The notes under the pieces were generated by a model. The model searched no databases. It had not been told where the DNA came from and worked only from the letters and a program-made list of their open reading frames with translations. This document shows positions 56,608 through 64,000 of a stretch of 64,000 nt of DNA, piece by piece. The stretch is from contig NZ_JAKGTH010000007.1 of NCBI RefSeq assembly GCF_021568705.1, forward strand, positions 1-64,000, written 5' to 3'. A program made the position numbers and the translations under genes. Within the stretch, counting starts at the first letter, position 1; every line of letters begins with the position of its first letter. The DNA is from Gillisia lutea. GTDB lineage: Bacteria > Bacteroidota > Bacteroidia > Flavobacteriales > Flavobacteriaceae.

Positions 56608-59088
56608 TTAGTCTAAAATATTTAGAAATTTAAGCCCGAAGATAAATGCGCCTTCTTTCTTACCATTAAAATTAGACCGAACATAATCTAAGCGAAGTAA
56701 ACGGTATTTTCCAAATCCCAGATTATCAATTCCTATAGAAACTTCAGAATAGGGTTTGTTGTTTTCAGTAGATAAGAAGTGTGCTCCCAGAATAAGGTTG
56801 TAATTCAGCTGATTTACTCCCGGGATCTTTCCTAATATCCAGCCTTTAAAATCCTGTTCCATATGCCCTTCAAAATAATTGCTATTGGTACTTAAAGCAT
56901 AATAGGGAAGTAAGTGGAATTTGTTGGTGTAATTTCCCGTTCCAATCCTGGTTTGATTCCCATTGAAATGTTGGTAGTCTATATAAGAAGCTTCTCCCGT
57001 TAAAAAGGTTCCGCCTTTAAAAGTATAGCTGAAAGTTCCTTTGTTTCCCAAACTTAGATCTTGAGTAACAGCTGCTTTTAGTTGATCGAAATTATAAGCT
57101 GCAATGTTTGAACCCAGACCTTTTTCATAGCTAAGGTACAGCGTTGGATATTTATTAGAGGGCGAAATGATCTTTCTATCGGGGTAGCTCATGTACTGCT
57201 GAGCGAAGTTTATTTTGGTGGTAAAATTGAACTTAAATATATGATGATCTTCAAAAGGGGCAGAAGTGAAATCTGAAGGCTGTAATGGATCATTTGAAGA
57301 ATAACGAATATCCTCTTGATTATTCCAAGTTTGATCGGTAGTATTAAATAACGCATTTCTGTCCTGGTAGCTGAAATCGGTTAAAAGGGTCACTCCATTT
57401 AAAACTTCCTGCTGATAGGCTATTTCGGCAAATGTACGTTCGTAAAGTTTAAGGTAGTTTCTTTCAAAAAAGAGCGAAGTAATATCATTTATACGCTCAG
57501 AAATTGGTTGTGTGGAATTAATTTGAGCTGTTTCAACTCCGCCTCGAACGGTGAGGGTAGGTCTTGATAAATTATTAAATCGCTTTTGAAATCCTCCTTT
57601 TATTCTAAGTCTGTCCTCATCAAACCCATAATTTAGCGAGCTGAATAATCGCCAGTATTTTCCGTAGTTCTCGTCCTGATCCTGACGATAACTAATGTTT
57701 ACATTTGGATTCCATCCTTGAACGGTATTGAAATGAGACCCAAAAATAGGAGAGCTGATGTTGAAATTTTGCTTTCTATAGGTCTTGCTATAATTATAAC
57801 CGAATAATATGCTTGCTAAAGTGAATTTATTGCCTGCCGCATCGACAGAATCAAGGTATTTCTTAGAACTTCTTATTTCCTGCAGACTATCCTTTTTAAT
57901 ATAATCATTAAGTTCTTCCGAGGTTAGAGGAACCGGCCGAAGTGTTCTCCAATAGAGAGAGTCTTTTTTGTTGGAGGCTTCGGCAAAGCTCATTATCTCG
58001 CGCGAAAATGAAGTTTCATTTAATTGCGGGCGGAAGTTATAATTGCTGTACACAGCGGTAAACCTTCCGTCTCCTCCAATTCCGAACATCGAAAAACTAA
58101 AATCTACCGTCTGTGAGATCTTGATCCAGAAATTGTAGGTTTCAGAATATTTGTAATTCTGTGTGAAGATGAGGTTTTCAATTGGTGCTACTTGTATAGC
58201 CTGTCCCGTCGTCTTCAATTCTACACCAAATATTTGCCAGGAATCTTCAACTATATAAATGATTCCCCAGAAAACCCTGTCTTTAGGTCTTTTCGGGATA
58301 ACTTCGATTTTATTGATGAGGTGTCCCGCATCATCATAAAAAACACCTTCTAACTTGTAATTGTAATAATTGAAAGCATATTCAGCAATGGGAGAAACGA
58401 TCTCTGCATTGATATCTATAGTGTTATCATAAAATGAAAAATCAGATTCTCTGGCTGAGTTCAGACTAAAGCCATTATCATTTCCACTTACCTTGGAGGC
58501 AATTACTTTCTCTTTAAAATCGTTGGGGGCTTTAAAAGCGATTTCTGAGACGGTTTCGCTTAAATAGATAATCCCGCTACGGGTAGAATCGAGTCCGCCA
58601 CCAAGGTCTCCTAAATCCTGACCAAGAATTTTCTCCGGCGCATTTTTTATTCTCCAAAGCCCTCTGGAGTAGTAATTGGCTGTGTATTGCTCTATGCGCG
58701 CCAGATTTTCCTTTCGGAATTCTATAGCATTTCTAATAATTCTATTAGCGGGATTGTCCTTAGAGTTGAGAGTAACTTCCTCAAAATTGGTGGTTTCGGC
58801 TTTAAGTTGAACGTCTAACACAAAAGGAAATTTCTTGATATCCACCTGTTTTCTTAAAGTAACATATCCCAAATATTGAAAAACAAGTTGATAAGTGCCC
58901 GGTTGGTTTATTTTTAATTGGTAAATACCTTCCTCATTACTTGTAGTGCCGTGAACTCCGTCTTCTGTGTAAATATTCACGTAAGGCAATGCTTCATTTT
59001 CGGCATTCGCAACCTTTCCGGTTATTTGTGAAAAACTAAGGTGAAAGAAAAATGAAAAAGAAATAAAAAGCCAAAATTTTCTGGACAT
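56608..59088 (-). CDS. DUF5686 outer-membrane protein with CarboxypepD_reg domain
   Basis: This 826-residue protein has a signal peptide (residues 1-20), a carboxypeptidase-regulatory-like module (about 21-105; ITGKVANAENEALPYVNIYT, YQLKINQPGTYQLVFQYLGY), and then a DUF5686 barrel region that ends in a C-terminal motif (KKEGAFIFGLKFLNILD) like those of outer-membrane beta-barrels. It carries no TonB plug, so it is not a TonB-dependent receptor. The function is unknown. It is convergent with pcm and stands 50 bp from smpB. Confidence 0.83.
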   Translation of the reverse strand: MSRKFWLFISFSFFFHLSFSQITGKVANAENEALPYVNIYTEDGVHGTTSNEEGIYQLKINQPGTYQLVFQYLGYVTLRKQVDIKKFPFVLDVQLKAETTNFEEVTLNSKDNPANRIIRNAIEFRKENLARIEQYTANYYSRGLWRIKNAPEKILGQDLGDLGGGLDSTRSGIIYLSETVSEIAFKAPNDFKEKVIASKVSGNDNGFSLNSARESDFSFYDNTIDINAEIVSPIAEYAFNYYNYKLEGVFYDDAGHLINKIEVIPKRPKDRVFWGIIYIVEDSWQIFGVELKTTGQAIQVAPIENLIFTQNYKYSETYNFWIKISQTVDFSFSMFGIGGDGRFTAVYSNYNFRPQLNETSFSREIMSFAEASNKKDSLYWRTLRPVPLTSEELNDYIKKDSLQEIRSSKKYLDSVDAAGNKFTLASILFGYNYSKTYRKQNFNISSPIFGSHFNTVQGWNPNVNISYRQDQDENYGKYWRLFSSLNYGFDEDRLRIKGGFQKRFNNLSRPTLTVRGGVETAQINSTQPISERINDITSLFFERNYLKLYERTFAEIAYQQEVLNGVTLLTDFSYQDRNALFNTTDQTWNNQEDIRYSSNDPLQPSDFTSAPFEDHHIFKFNFTTKINFAQQYMSYPDRKIISPSNKYPTLYLSYEKGLGSNIAAYNFDQLKAAVTQDLSLGNKGTFSYTFKGGTFLTGEASYIDYQHFNGNQTRIGTGNYTNKFHLLPYYALSTNSNYFEGHMEQDFKGWILGKIPGVNQLNYNLILGAHFLSTENNKPYSEVSIGIDNLGFGKYRLLRLDYVRSNFNGKKEGAFIFGLKFLNILD

Positions 59089-59139
59089 ACAGCTGTTGTT
59101 TATTACAGCAAAATAGCTAATATATGTACAGGAGAGGTA

Positions 59140-59595
59140 TTAGTTATAATCTTTTTTTATGCGATCCAGGCGGCGTTTACTGTCACGATCTTTAATGGCA
59201 TCCCTTTTATCGTAAAGCTTTTTACCTCTAGCTAAGGCAATTTGAAGTTTTGCTATTCCTCGTTCATTTATGAAAAGGCGTAAAGGGATTATTGTTAATC
59301 CTGAATTTTTAACCTCTTTCTCCAACTTTTTAAGTTCCCGTCGTTGCATTAACAACTTTCGTTCACTTTTTGGATTGTGATTAAAATGTGACGCATGAGA
59401 ATATTCTTCAACATGCATATTTATCACAAAGAGCTCGTGATTTTGAAATTCACAAAAACTCTCGGTAATAGATGCTTTTCCCATTCGAATAGCTTTTATC
59501 TCGGTTCCGGCTAATTTGATACCAGCCACATATTTATCGAGAAGTTCATATTCAAATTTGGCCTTGCGGTTCTTTATGTTGATGTTGTTCTTCAT
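59140..59595 (-). CDS. smpB: SsrA-binding protein SmpB
   Basis: SmpB brings tmRNA to stalled ribosomes (trans-translation). The 151-residue protein has IKNRKAKFEYELLDKYVAGI, LAGTEIKAIRMGKASITESF (about residues 29-48), SERKLLMQRRELKKLEKEV and the basic C-terminal KKLYDKRDAIKDRDSKRRLD. The start is the ATG at 59595; a longer reading has 40 non-conserved residues. A TATTTTTG box ends 7 bp upstream of the start codon, so the message may be nearly leaderless. The tmRNA gene itself is not in this window. Confidence 0.96.
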   Translation of the reverse strand: MKNNINIKNRKAKFEYELLDKYVAGIKLAGTEIKAIRMGKASITESFCEFQNHELFVINMHVEEYSHASHFNHNPKSERKLLMQRRELKKLEKEVKNSGLTIIPLRLFINERGIAKLQIALARGKKLYDKRDAIKDRDSKRRLDRIKKDYN

Positions 59596-59602
59596 AGAAG
59601 AG

Positions 59603-59632
59603 CAAAAATAACAGACTTTATTAACATTTAAA
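59603..59632 (-). promoter_or_regulatory. Promoter of smpB, close to the start codon
   Basis: On the minus strand TTTA (59629-59632), an 18-bp spacer and TATTTTTG (59603-59610) match the Bacteroidota consensus. The -7 box is only 7 bp from the ATG, so the 5' UTR would be a few nucleotides or absent. Confidence 0.5.
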
Positions 59633-59690
59633 CATAATGTATTTGTAAATTTTAGAAATAGACAATTTCTATTGCTAAAATGATGAATTA

Positions 59691-59713
59691 GATTTTTTTG
59701 CATCAAAAAAATC
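59691..59713. repeat. AT-rich perfect hairpin between smpB and the DUF6503 gene
   Basis: GATTTTTTTG and CAAAAAAATC pair over 10 bp around the three-base loop CAT. It is in the divergent promoter region. No T-run pattern distinguishes a terminator direction. Confidence 0.6.
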
Positions 59714-59761
59714 AATATTTATGCAAAGGTCGCAGTAATTAATTATGGTTAAAGCAGACTA

Positions 59762-59790
59762 TTTGTATTATTCATAAATGTTTATATTTG
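59762..59790 (+). promoter_or_regulatory. Promoter of the DUF6503 gene
   Basis: TTTG (59762-59765), a 17-bp spacer and TATATTTG (59783-59790) match the Bacteroidota consensus, 20 bp upstream of the ATG at 59810. Confidence 0.6.
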
Positions 59791-59809
59791 ACGCAATACT
59801 GAAAATTAT

Positions 59810-60553
59810 ATGAAATACCTTATTACTCTGTTTGTTGCCCTGATTTTAACTTCCTGTCAGGAGAAAAAAGATCAAATTAGCGCAGAAGATATCATTGATA
59901 AAACAATTGAAAATGCCGGAGGCGATACTTATAAAAAGGCTGATATTCGTTTTGAATTTCGTGACAATGTATATAGAAGCGAGAGAAATGGAGGGGAATT
60001 TCAGCTTGAAAAGATTGTAGAAGATTCTCTTGGAACCATGAGAGATGTTATTAATAATACCGGCTTTCAAAGGTTTAGGAACGATAGTTTGATAAATGTT
60101 CCAGATTCTATGATTGTGAAATACAGCGGTAGTCTGAATTCGGTTCACTATTTTGCACATCTTCCTTATGGCCTTAACGATCGCGCGGTGAATAAGAAAC
60201 TTGCCGGCGAAGCAGCAATAAAAGGGGAGCCTTATTATCAATTAAAGATCACTTTCCAGCAAGATGGGGGCGGAGCCGATCATCATGATGAATTCATGTA
60301 TTGGATTCATAAAGACAATTTTACAATTGATTATTTAGCCTACAAATTTCACGTGAATGAAGGAGGAATTCGCTTTAGAGAAGCTTACAATCCCAGAATG
60401 GTCGAGGGAATTCGATTTGTAGATTATAAAAATTACACGTTGGAAGACTTTAATACCAATTTGAGTTCCCTAGATGAACTTTTTGAAAATGGCAAATTGA
60501 AATTGTTATCTACCATAGAAAATAAAAATGTAGAAGTGAAAATTAAGAACTGA
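59810..60553 (+). CDS. DUF6503 family lipoprotein
   Basis: This 247-residue protein starts MKYLITLFVALILTSC, a lipoprotein signal with lipobox LTSC, followed by QEKKDQISAEDIIDKTIENAGGD. Further motifs are KKADIRFEFRDNVYRSERN and FVDYKNYTLEDFNTNLSSL near the C-terminus. The family is typical of Bacteroidota; these proteins are predicted to be periplasmic, outer-membrane-anchored and beta-rich. No function is known and no catalytic residues are visible. It is divergent from smpB, and nothing obvious is cotranscribed downstream. Confidence 0.8.
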   Translation: MKYLITLFVALILTSCQEKKDQISAEDIIDKTIENAGGDTYKKADIRFEFRDNVYRSERNGGEFQLEKIVEDSLGTMRDVINNTGFQRFRNDSLINVPDSMIVKYSGSLNSVHYFAHLPYGLNDRAVNKKLAGEAAIKGEPYYQLKITFQQDGGGADHHDEFMYWIHKDNFTIDYLAYKFHVNEGGIRFREAYNPRMVEGIRFVDYKNYTLEDFNTNLSSLDELFENGKLKLLSTIENKNVEVKIKN

Positions 60554-61052
60554 TAAGGGGTTTAAATTTATTTTCTTTTGATGCACTAATTGTTCTTCTA
60601 ATAATTAATTGCTAGAGGTTTTTTTGAAATTTCTATTCATGCATGATGCTATATTTTTAGTGTAGCATCCAGCTAGTATCGTTTTTATTGATTTTATAAG
60701 TAAAGATGTAAATCAGGCAGGATAATCTATATATTACTGCTAATTTAGAACACACACTATATTTTTACGGTATATCCAGTAGAAAAGTCAAAATAATACT
60801 CACGAATTTAGGGCTTCCCAACTTAAGTTCGTCGAGGCTATTGGGTATATTTTAAATTCATTTTGTTTACTTTAATAATATGTAAAAAGCTTATTGTTAG
60901 TGTCTTATAGCAAGGTTTAAATTAAGTTTTCTTAACAATAAAACAACATTGGAAACATTAATTTAAACTTAAAAGAAACTAATATTGCAGCGGTATTTTT
61001 TATACATAAAGATACCCAGAGCATATTGATATTAAATATACATTTTTATTAG
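60554..61052. other. 499-bp gene-free stretch
   Basis: I see no coding frame here. A 9-bp hairpin (GATGCTATA at 60645-60653 pairing with TGTAGCATC at 60661-60669, seven-base loop) has no T-run after it. The remainder is AT-rich with no clear TTTG/TAnnTTTG promoter. It is long for a gap in this compact window and lies upstream of a permease gene, so a long 5' leader is possible. Confidence 0.6.
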
Positions 61053-62177
61053 ATGGCAAAATACAAACGTAGCGATAGGACAAGGCCTTATTTGAATATC
61101 CTTGACTTCATGGTACAGGAAAAAACCTTCCTCTCCATTGTAATTATTGGGATTGTCCTTGCGGGAATCTTTACCGGTAACAATCAGGCAGCTATGTGGC
61201 TTGGTTTCTTTTTTGCGGCATACGCAACAGTAGCTAACGATAGCATCCAGTCTTTAGGAACCTTTATTGAAAGTAATAAAAACAAACGTTGGTGGGTTTT
61301 ATGGCTTTATATTGGAGGTATCTTTCTGTTAACAGTAACCTTTAGCTGGTTATATTTTGATGGGGATGTTACATACCAGCGCTTATTAAAACCTGATGGC
61401 TCTACCAATTATCCACATCCTCAAAATTTCAGCTTTTTTCAAATTATAGCGCCTTTAGTACTGCTTATACTTACTCGTTTGCGTATGCCGGTGTCTACCA
61501 CTTTTCTTATTTTAAGTGTATTTAGTGCAGATACTTCGGGGATTACTTCTGTAATTGGAAAGAGTTTATCGGGATATGTAATGGCATTCATATTGTCTTT
61601 TGCAGTATGGTATTTCTCTTATAATGTTATTAGGAAATTCTTCAAAAGCCGAAAATTCCATAATAGTTGGAACGTAGTACAATGGTTAGTGAGTGGATCC
61701 TTATGGGGAGTTTGGGTAATGCAGGATGGTGCAAATATTGCCGTTTTCTTGCCAAGACAACAAACTTTAGTGCAATTTATAATATTTGCTGTGACCATCT
61801 TTTTAGGTTTAGGATTGTTGTTCTATTTACGAGGTGATAAAATACAAAAAGTAGTAAGTGAAAAAGCGCGTATTTCAGATATCCGGGCTGCTACTTTAGT
61901 AGATCTTACTTATGTAGTGCTTCTTATCTATAAGCTATTTATAAGCACGGTGCCAATGAGTACAACCTGGGTGTTTTTAGGGATTATTGGAGGTAGAGAA
62001 ATAGCTATAAGTTTGGCTAGAAATAAGAAGGGTAAAAAACACCGCAAAAAAGCAGGTAGAATGATCTTTAAAGATTTCTCTTACGCAGCCATCGGTTTAA
62101 TGATATCGGTTGCTCTGGCAGCAGCTGCTAATCCTAGCATTAGAATTGCTTTATTAGAATCGGTTGGATTGAGATAA
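61053..62177 (+). CDS. PiT-like permease
   Basis: This 374-residue inner-membrane protein has about ten hydrophobic helices. The motifs TVANDSIQSLGTF (about residues 60-72) and VMQDGANIAVFLP (about 226-238) resemble the GANDVANAFG and HGANDVANAIGP repeats of PiT phosphate transporters, and PVSTTFLILSVFS and PMSTTWVFLGIIGG match their PVSTTHSIVGAI motif. It is shorter than PiT proteins (about 420-500) and lacks the exact signature, so it may carry phosphate, sulfate or another anion. A hydrophilic stretch with KKGKKHRKKAGR is in the C-terminal part. It stands alone after a long non-coding stretch. Confidence 0.75.
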   Translation: MAKYKRSDRTRPYLNILDFMVQEKTFLSIVIIGIVLAGIFTGNNQAAMWLGFFFAAYATVANDSIQSLGTFIESNKNKRWWVLWLYIGGIFLLTVTFSWLYFDGDVTYQRLLKPDGSTNYPHPQNFSFFQIIAPLVLLILTRLRMPVSTTFLILSVFSADTSGITSVIGKSLSGYVMAFILSFAVWYFSYNVIRKFFKSRKFHNSWNVVQWLVSGSLWGVWVMQDGANIAVFLPRQQTLVQFIIFAVTIFLGLGLLFYLRGDKIQKVVSEKARISDIRAATLVDLTYVVLLIYKLFISTVPMSTTWVFLGIIGGREIAISLARNKKGKKHRKKAGRMIFKDFSYAAIGLMISVALAAAANPSIRIALLESVGLR

Positions 62178-62200
62178 GCAATTATTCAAAAATAAAGTTC

Positions 62201-62232
62201 AATGCGTCCTGAGTTTCAGGGCGCATTTTTTA
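62201..62232 (+). terminator. Terminator of the PiT-like gene
   Basis: AATGCGTCCTGA (62201-62212) pairs with TCAGGGCGCATT (62216-62227, one G-U) around loop GTT, followed by a T-run. It lies 23 bp past the stop. Confidence 0.88.
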
Positions 62233-62279
62233 TTTTTATAAAAATTTAAGAGGTTCAGCCTCAAACTAAAATTGATAAT

Positions 62280-63914
62280 ATGCTCAAGAAACTCATTTTT
62301 ACTGCGCTTTGCAGTGTAATACTTATTTCATGTAATACCAATAAGAAACTTGTAAAGGCCGATCTTTTGGTCTTTAATGCCAATGCTTATACCGTGAATA
62401 CTAGCTTTAGCAAGGCCACTGCTTTTGTGGTTACCGATGGTAAATTCCTGGAAGTGGGTAATGTTGAAGAATTGCGTGATAAATATGAGTTTAATGAAGA
62501 AATGGATGCTAAAGGAAAAACAGTGCTTCCCGGCTTTATTGATGCCCATGCTCATTTCTATAGAATGGGGCTTCAACAGCAGAAGGTAGACCTTACCGGA
62601 ACCCGAAGCTTCAACGAAGTGGTTGCCCGAATAGTTGAATTTCAGAAAGAAAGAAATGTAGATTATATTACAGGTAGAGGCTGGGATCAAAATGATTGGG
62701 AAAACAAGGAGTTTCCCACTAAAGACACTTTAGATAAATTGTTTCCCGAAACCCCTATTTCAGTAGGAAGGATTGATGGTCATGCACTACTGGTAAATCA
62801 GGCCGCTTTGGACAAGGCTGGAATAACAGCAAACACTCCCGCATCGGGTGGGATGATCGAAAAGAAGAATGGAAAACTCACTGGAATTATTATCGATAAC
62901 CCCATGTCTTTAATAGAGAACTCTCAGGATGAACCTTCTTTAGAAGAACAAAGTGAAGCTTTACTAGAAGCACAAAAGATTAGTTTTAGCTATGGTCTTA
63001 CTACTGTGGTTGATGCCGGGGTAGATAGAAGTACCATTGAACTAATGGATAGCTTACAAAAAGAAGGGAGTTTGAAAATTAGGTTGTACACCATGATAAG
63101 TAATACTCCCCAAAACTTAGATTATTATCTTGATAAGGTGCCTTATAAAACAGAACGTTTAAATGTGAGGTCTGTTAAATTCTATGGCGACGGAGCACTT
63201 GGTTCTAGAGGAGCGGCTTTAAAAGCAGCTTATTCAGATAAAGCAAACCATTATGGGGCATTATTGTCTCCTGTAGCCGATTTTGCAAAAACTGCAGAAC
63301 GTGTAGCTGCTTCAAAATTTCAACTTAATACTCATGCTATTGGAGATTCTGCCAATGCGGTAGTTCTAAAGACTTATACAGAACTACTTAAGGATGATAC
63401 TGATAGAAGGTGGAGAGTTGAGCATGCCCAGGTAATCGATTCTGCAGATTTCAAATATTTCAATAAAAATATTATTCCATCGGTTCAGCCTACACATGCC
63501 ACGAGCGATATGTATTGGGCAGAGGATAGATTGGGAGCTAAAAGGATTAAAGGCGCTTACGCCTATAAAAAACTATTGGACCAGGCAGGAATTGTTGCAC
63601 TAGGAACTGATTTTCCGGTTGAAGAAGTAAGTCCGTTCTATACGTTTCATTCCGCAGTGGCTAGACAGGATTTACAAGATTATCCACAAGGTGGATATAT
63701 GAAAGAGCAGGCTTTAAGTCGTGAGGAAACTTTAAAAGGCATGACAATTTGGGCAGCTTACAGCAATTTTGAAGAAAATGAAAAAGGTAGTATAGAGCAG
63801 GGGAAATTTGCAGATTTTATTATTCTGGATAAGGATATTATGAAAGTACCTGAAACTGAAATCTCAGGAATAAAAGTATTACAAACCTATGTGAATGGAG
63901 AGAAAGTATATTAG
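62280..63914 (+). CDS. Lipoprotein amidohydrolase (YtcJ-like)
   Basis: This 544-residue exported hydrolase starts MLKKLIFTALCSVILISC with a lipobox LISC. The amidohydrolase fold shows LPGFIDAHAHFYRMG (metal-binding HxH, about residues 87-101), the metal-site and active-site motifs FYGDGALGSRGA (about 302-313), FQLNTHAIGD, WRVEHAQVID and GTDFPVEEVSPFYTF near residue 450. This pattern fits the N-substituted formamide deformylase/YtcJ branch of the amidohydrolase superfamily. The substrate is unknown. It is followed by a clear terminator. Confidence 0.88.
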   Translation: MLKKLIFTALCSVILISCNTNKKLVKADLLVFNANAYTVNTSFSKATAFVVTDGKFLEVGNVEELRDKYEFNEEMDAKGKTVLPGFIDAHAHFYRMGLQQQKVDLTGTRSFNEVVARIVEFQKERNVDYITGRGWDQNDWENKEFPTKDTLDKLFPETPISVGRIDGHALLVNQAALDKAGITANTPASGGMIEKKNGKLTGIIIDNPMSLIENSQDEPSLEEQSEALLEAQKISFSYGLTTVVDAGVDRSTIELMDSLQKEGSLKIRLYTMISNTPQNLDYYLDKVPYKTERLNVRSVKFYGDGALGSRGAALKAAYSDKANHYGALLSPVADFAKTAERVAASKFQLNTHAIGDSANAVVLKTYTELLKDDTDRRWRVEHAQVIDSADFKYFNKNIIPSVQPTHATSDMYWAEDRLGAKRIKGAYAYKKLLDQAGIVALGTDFPVEEVSPFYTFHSAVARQDLQDYPQGGYMKEQALSREETLKGMTIWAAYSNFEENEKGSIEQGKFADFIILDKDIMKVPETEISGIKVLQTYVNGEKVY

Positions 63915-63934
63915 ATGCTATTCTAGAAGTCAAT

Positions 63935-63977
63935 AAAAAAACCGGAAACTGATTTACTCAGTCTCCGGTTTTTTATT
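63935..63977 (+). terminator. Terminator of the amidohydrolase gene
   Basis: AAAACCGGA-a-ACTGA pairs with TCAGT-c-TCCGGTTTT with one internal mismatch, followed by T residues. It lies about 20 bp past the stop. Confidence 0.88.
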
Positions 63978-64000
63978 TTTAGGTAGGGGTTCTATTTACC

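Overview
The window reads as a chromosomal segment of a Bacteroidota bacterium of the family Flavobacteriaceae. The evidence is an AT-rich genome with almost no Shine-Dalgarno sequences, promoter-like TTTG / TAnnTTTG boxes, a TonB-dependent receptor paired with a DUF4249 lipoprotein, a C-terminal type IX secretion sorting domain, monomeric NADP-isocitrate dehydrogenase, the divergent flavobacterial omega subunit, and several family-specific domains (DUF4835, DUF6095, DUF6503, DUF6913, DUF5686/CarboxypepD_reg). The genus cannot be fixed from the sequence alone; a marine genus near Gramella/Salegentibacter is a guess. Almost all of it is core genome: there is no IS element, prophage, CRISPR array, rRNA or intact tRNA.

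Layout. 1-4.6 kb: a gene-free left edge, a DUF6095 membrane protein, the DUF4249/TonB receptor pair and a GT2 glycosyltransferase, all on the minus strand. 4.7-12.3 kb: monomeric icd, an unannotated structured RNA candidate (about 7.10-7.31 kb), rplS, trmD, a coiled-coil membrane protein, an AsmA/DUF748-like protein and a long-form GAPDH. 12.4-19.8 kb: HtrA protease, then rightward dapF-GNAT-mltG, a lysozyme-like protein, and leftward RsmI-like methylase, LMW phosphatase and dnaA. 20.0-29.4 kb: thioesterase, a leftward yigZ-EamA-HAD-ribD cluster, rightward GNAT, prmC, VOC protein and ligA, and a 5'-nucleotidase split into two genes. 29.6-42.7 kb: a long rightward run with dapA, then bamD-rpoZ-coaBC-DUF4835-recN, fabI, GT2-ybbR-coaE and a two-component system. 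42.9-46.7 kb: a 1265-residue secreted propeller/HYR/cadherin-like protein with a T9SS tail. 46.7-55.8 kb: a leftward run (miaA, K+ channel, DUF3857 protein, exonuclease/GIY-YIG fusion, PLP homeostasis protein, DUF1015, 3-hydroxyacyl-CoA dehydrogenase, Gfo/Idh/MocA oxidoreductase). 55.9-64 kb: pcm, DUF5686 outer-membrane protein, smpB, DUF6503 lipoprotein, a PiT-like permease and a lipoprotein amidohydrolase.

Themes. The genes serve mostly housekeeping: lysine/peptidoglycan precursors (dapA, dapF, mltG), CoA (coaBC, coaE), DNA replication and repair (dnaA, ligA, recN), translation quality and modification (rplS, trmD, prmC, miaA, smpB), central carbon (icd, gap) and envelope biogenesis (bamD, HtrA, TonB receptor). 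At least eleven genes must start at TTG or GTG. The most interesting unexplained signals are non-coding: a ~200-nt minus-strand RNA candidate with two mutually exclusive 9-bp pairings between rplS and icd, and a branched ~100-nt structured terminator downstream of the response regulator. A 186-bp perfect direct repeat inside the HYR gene is the clearest sign of recent sequence change.
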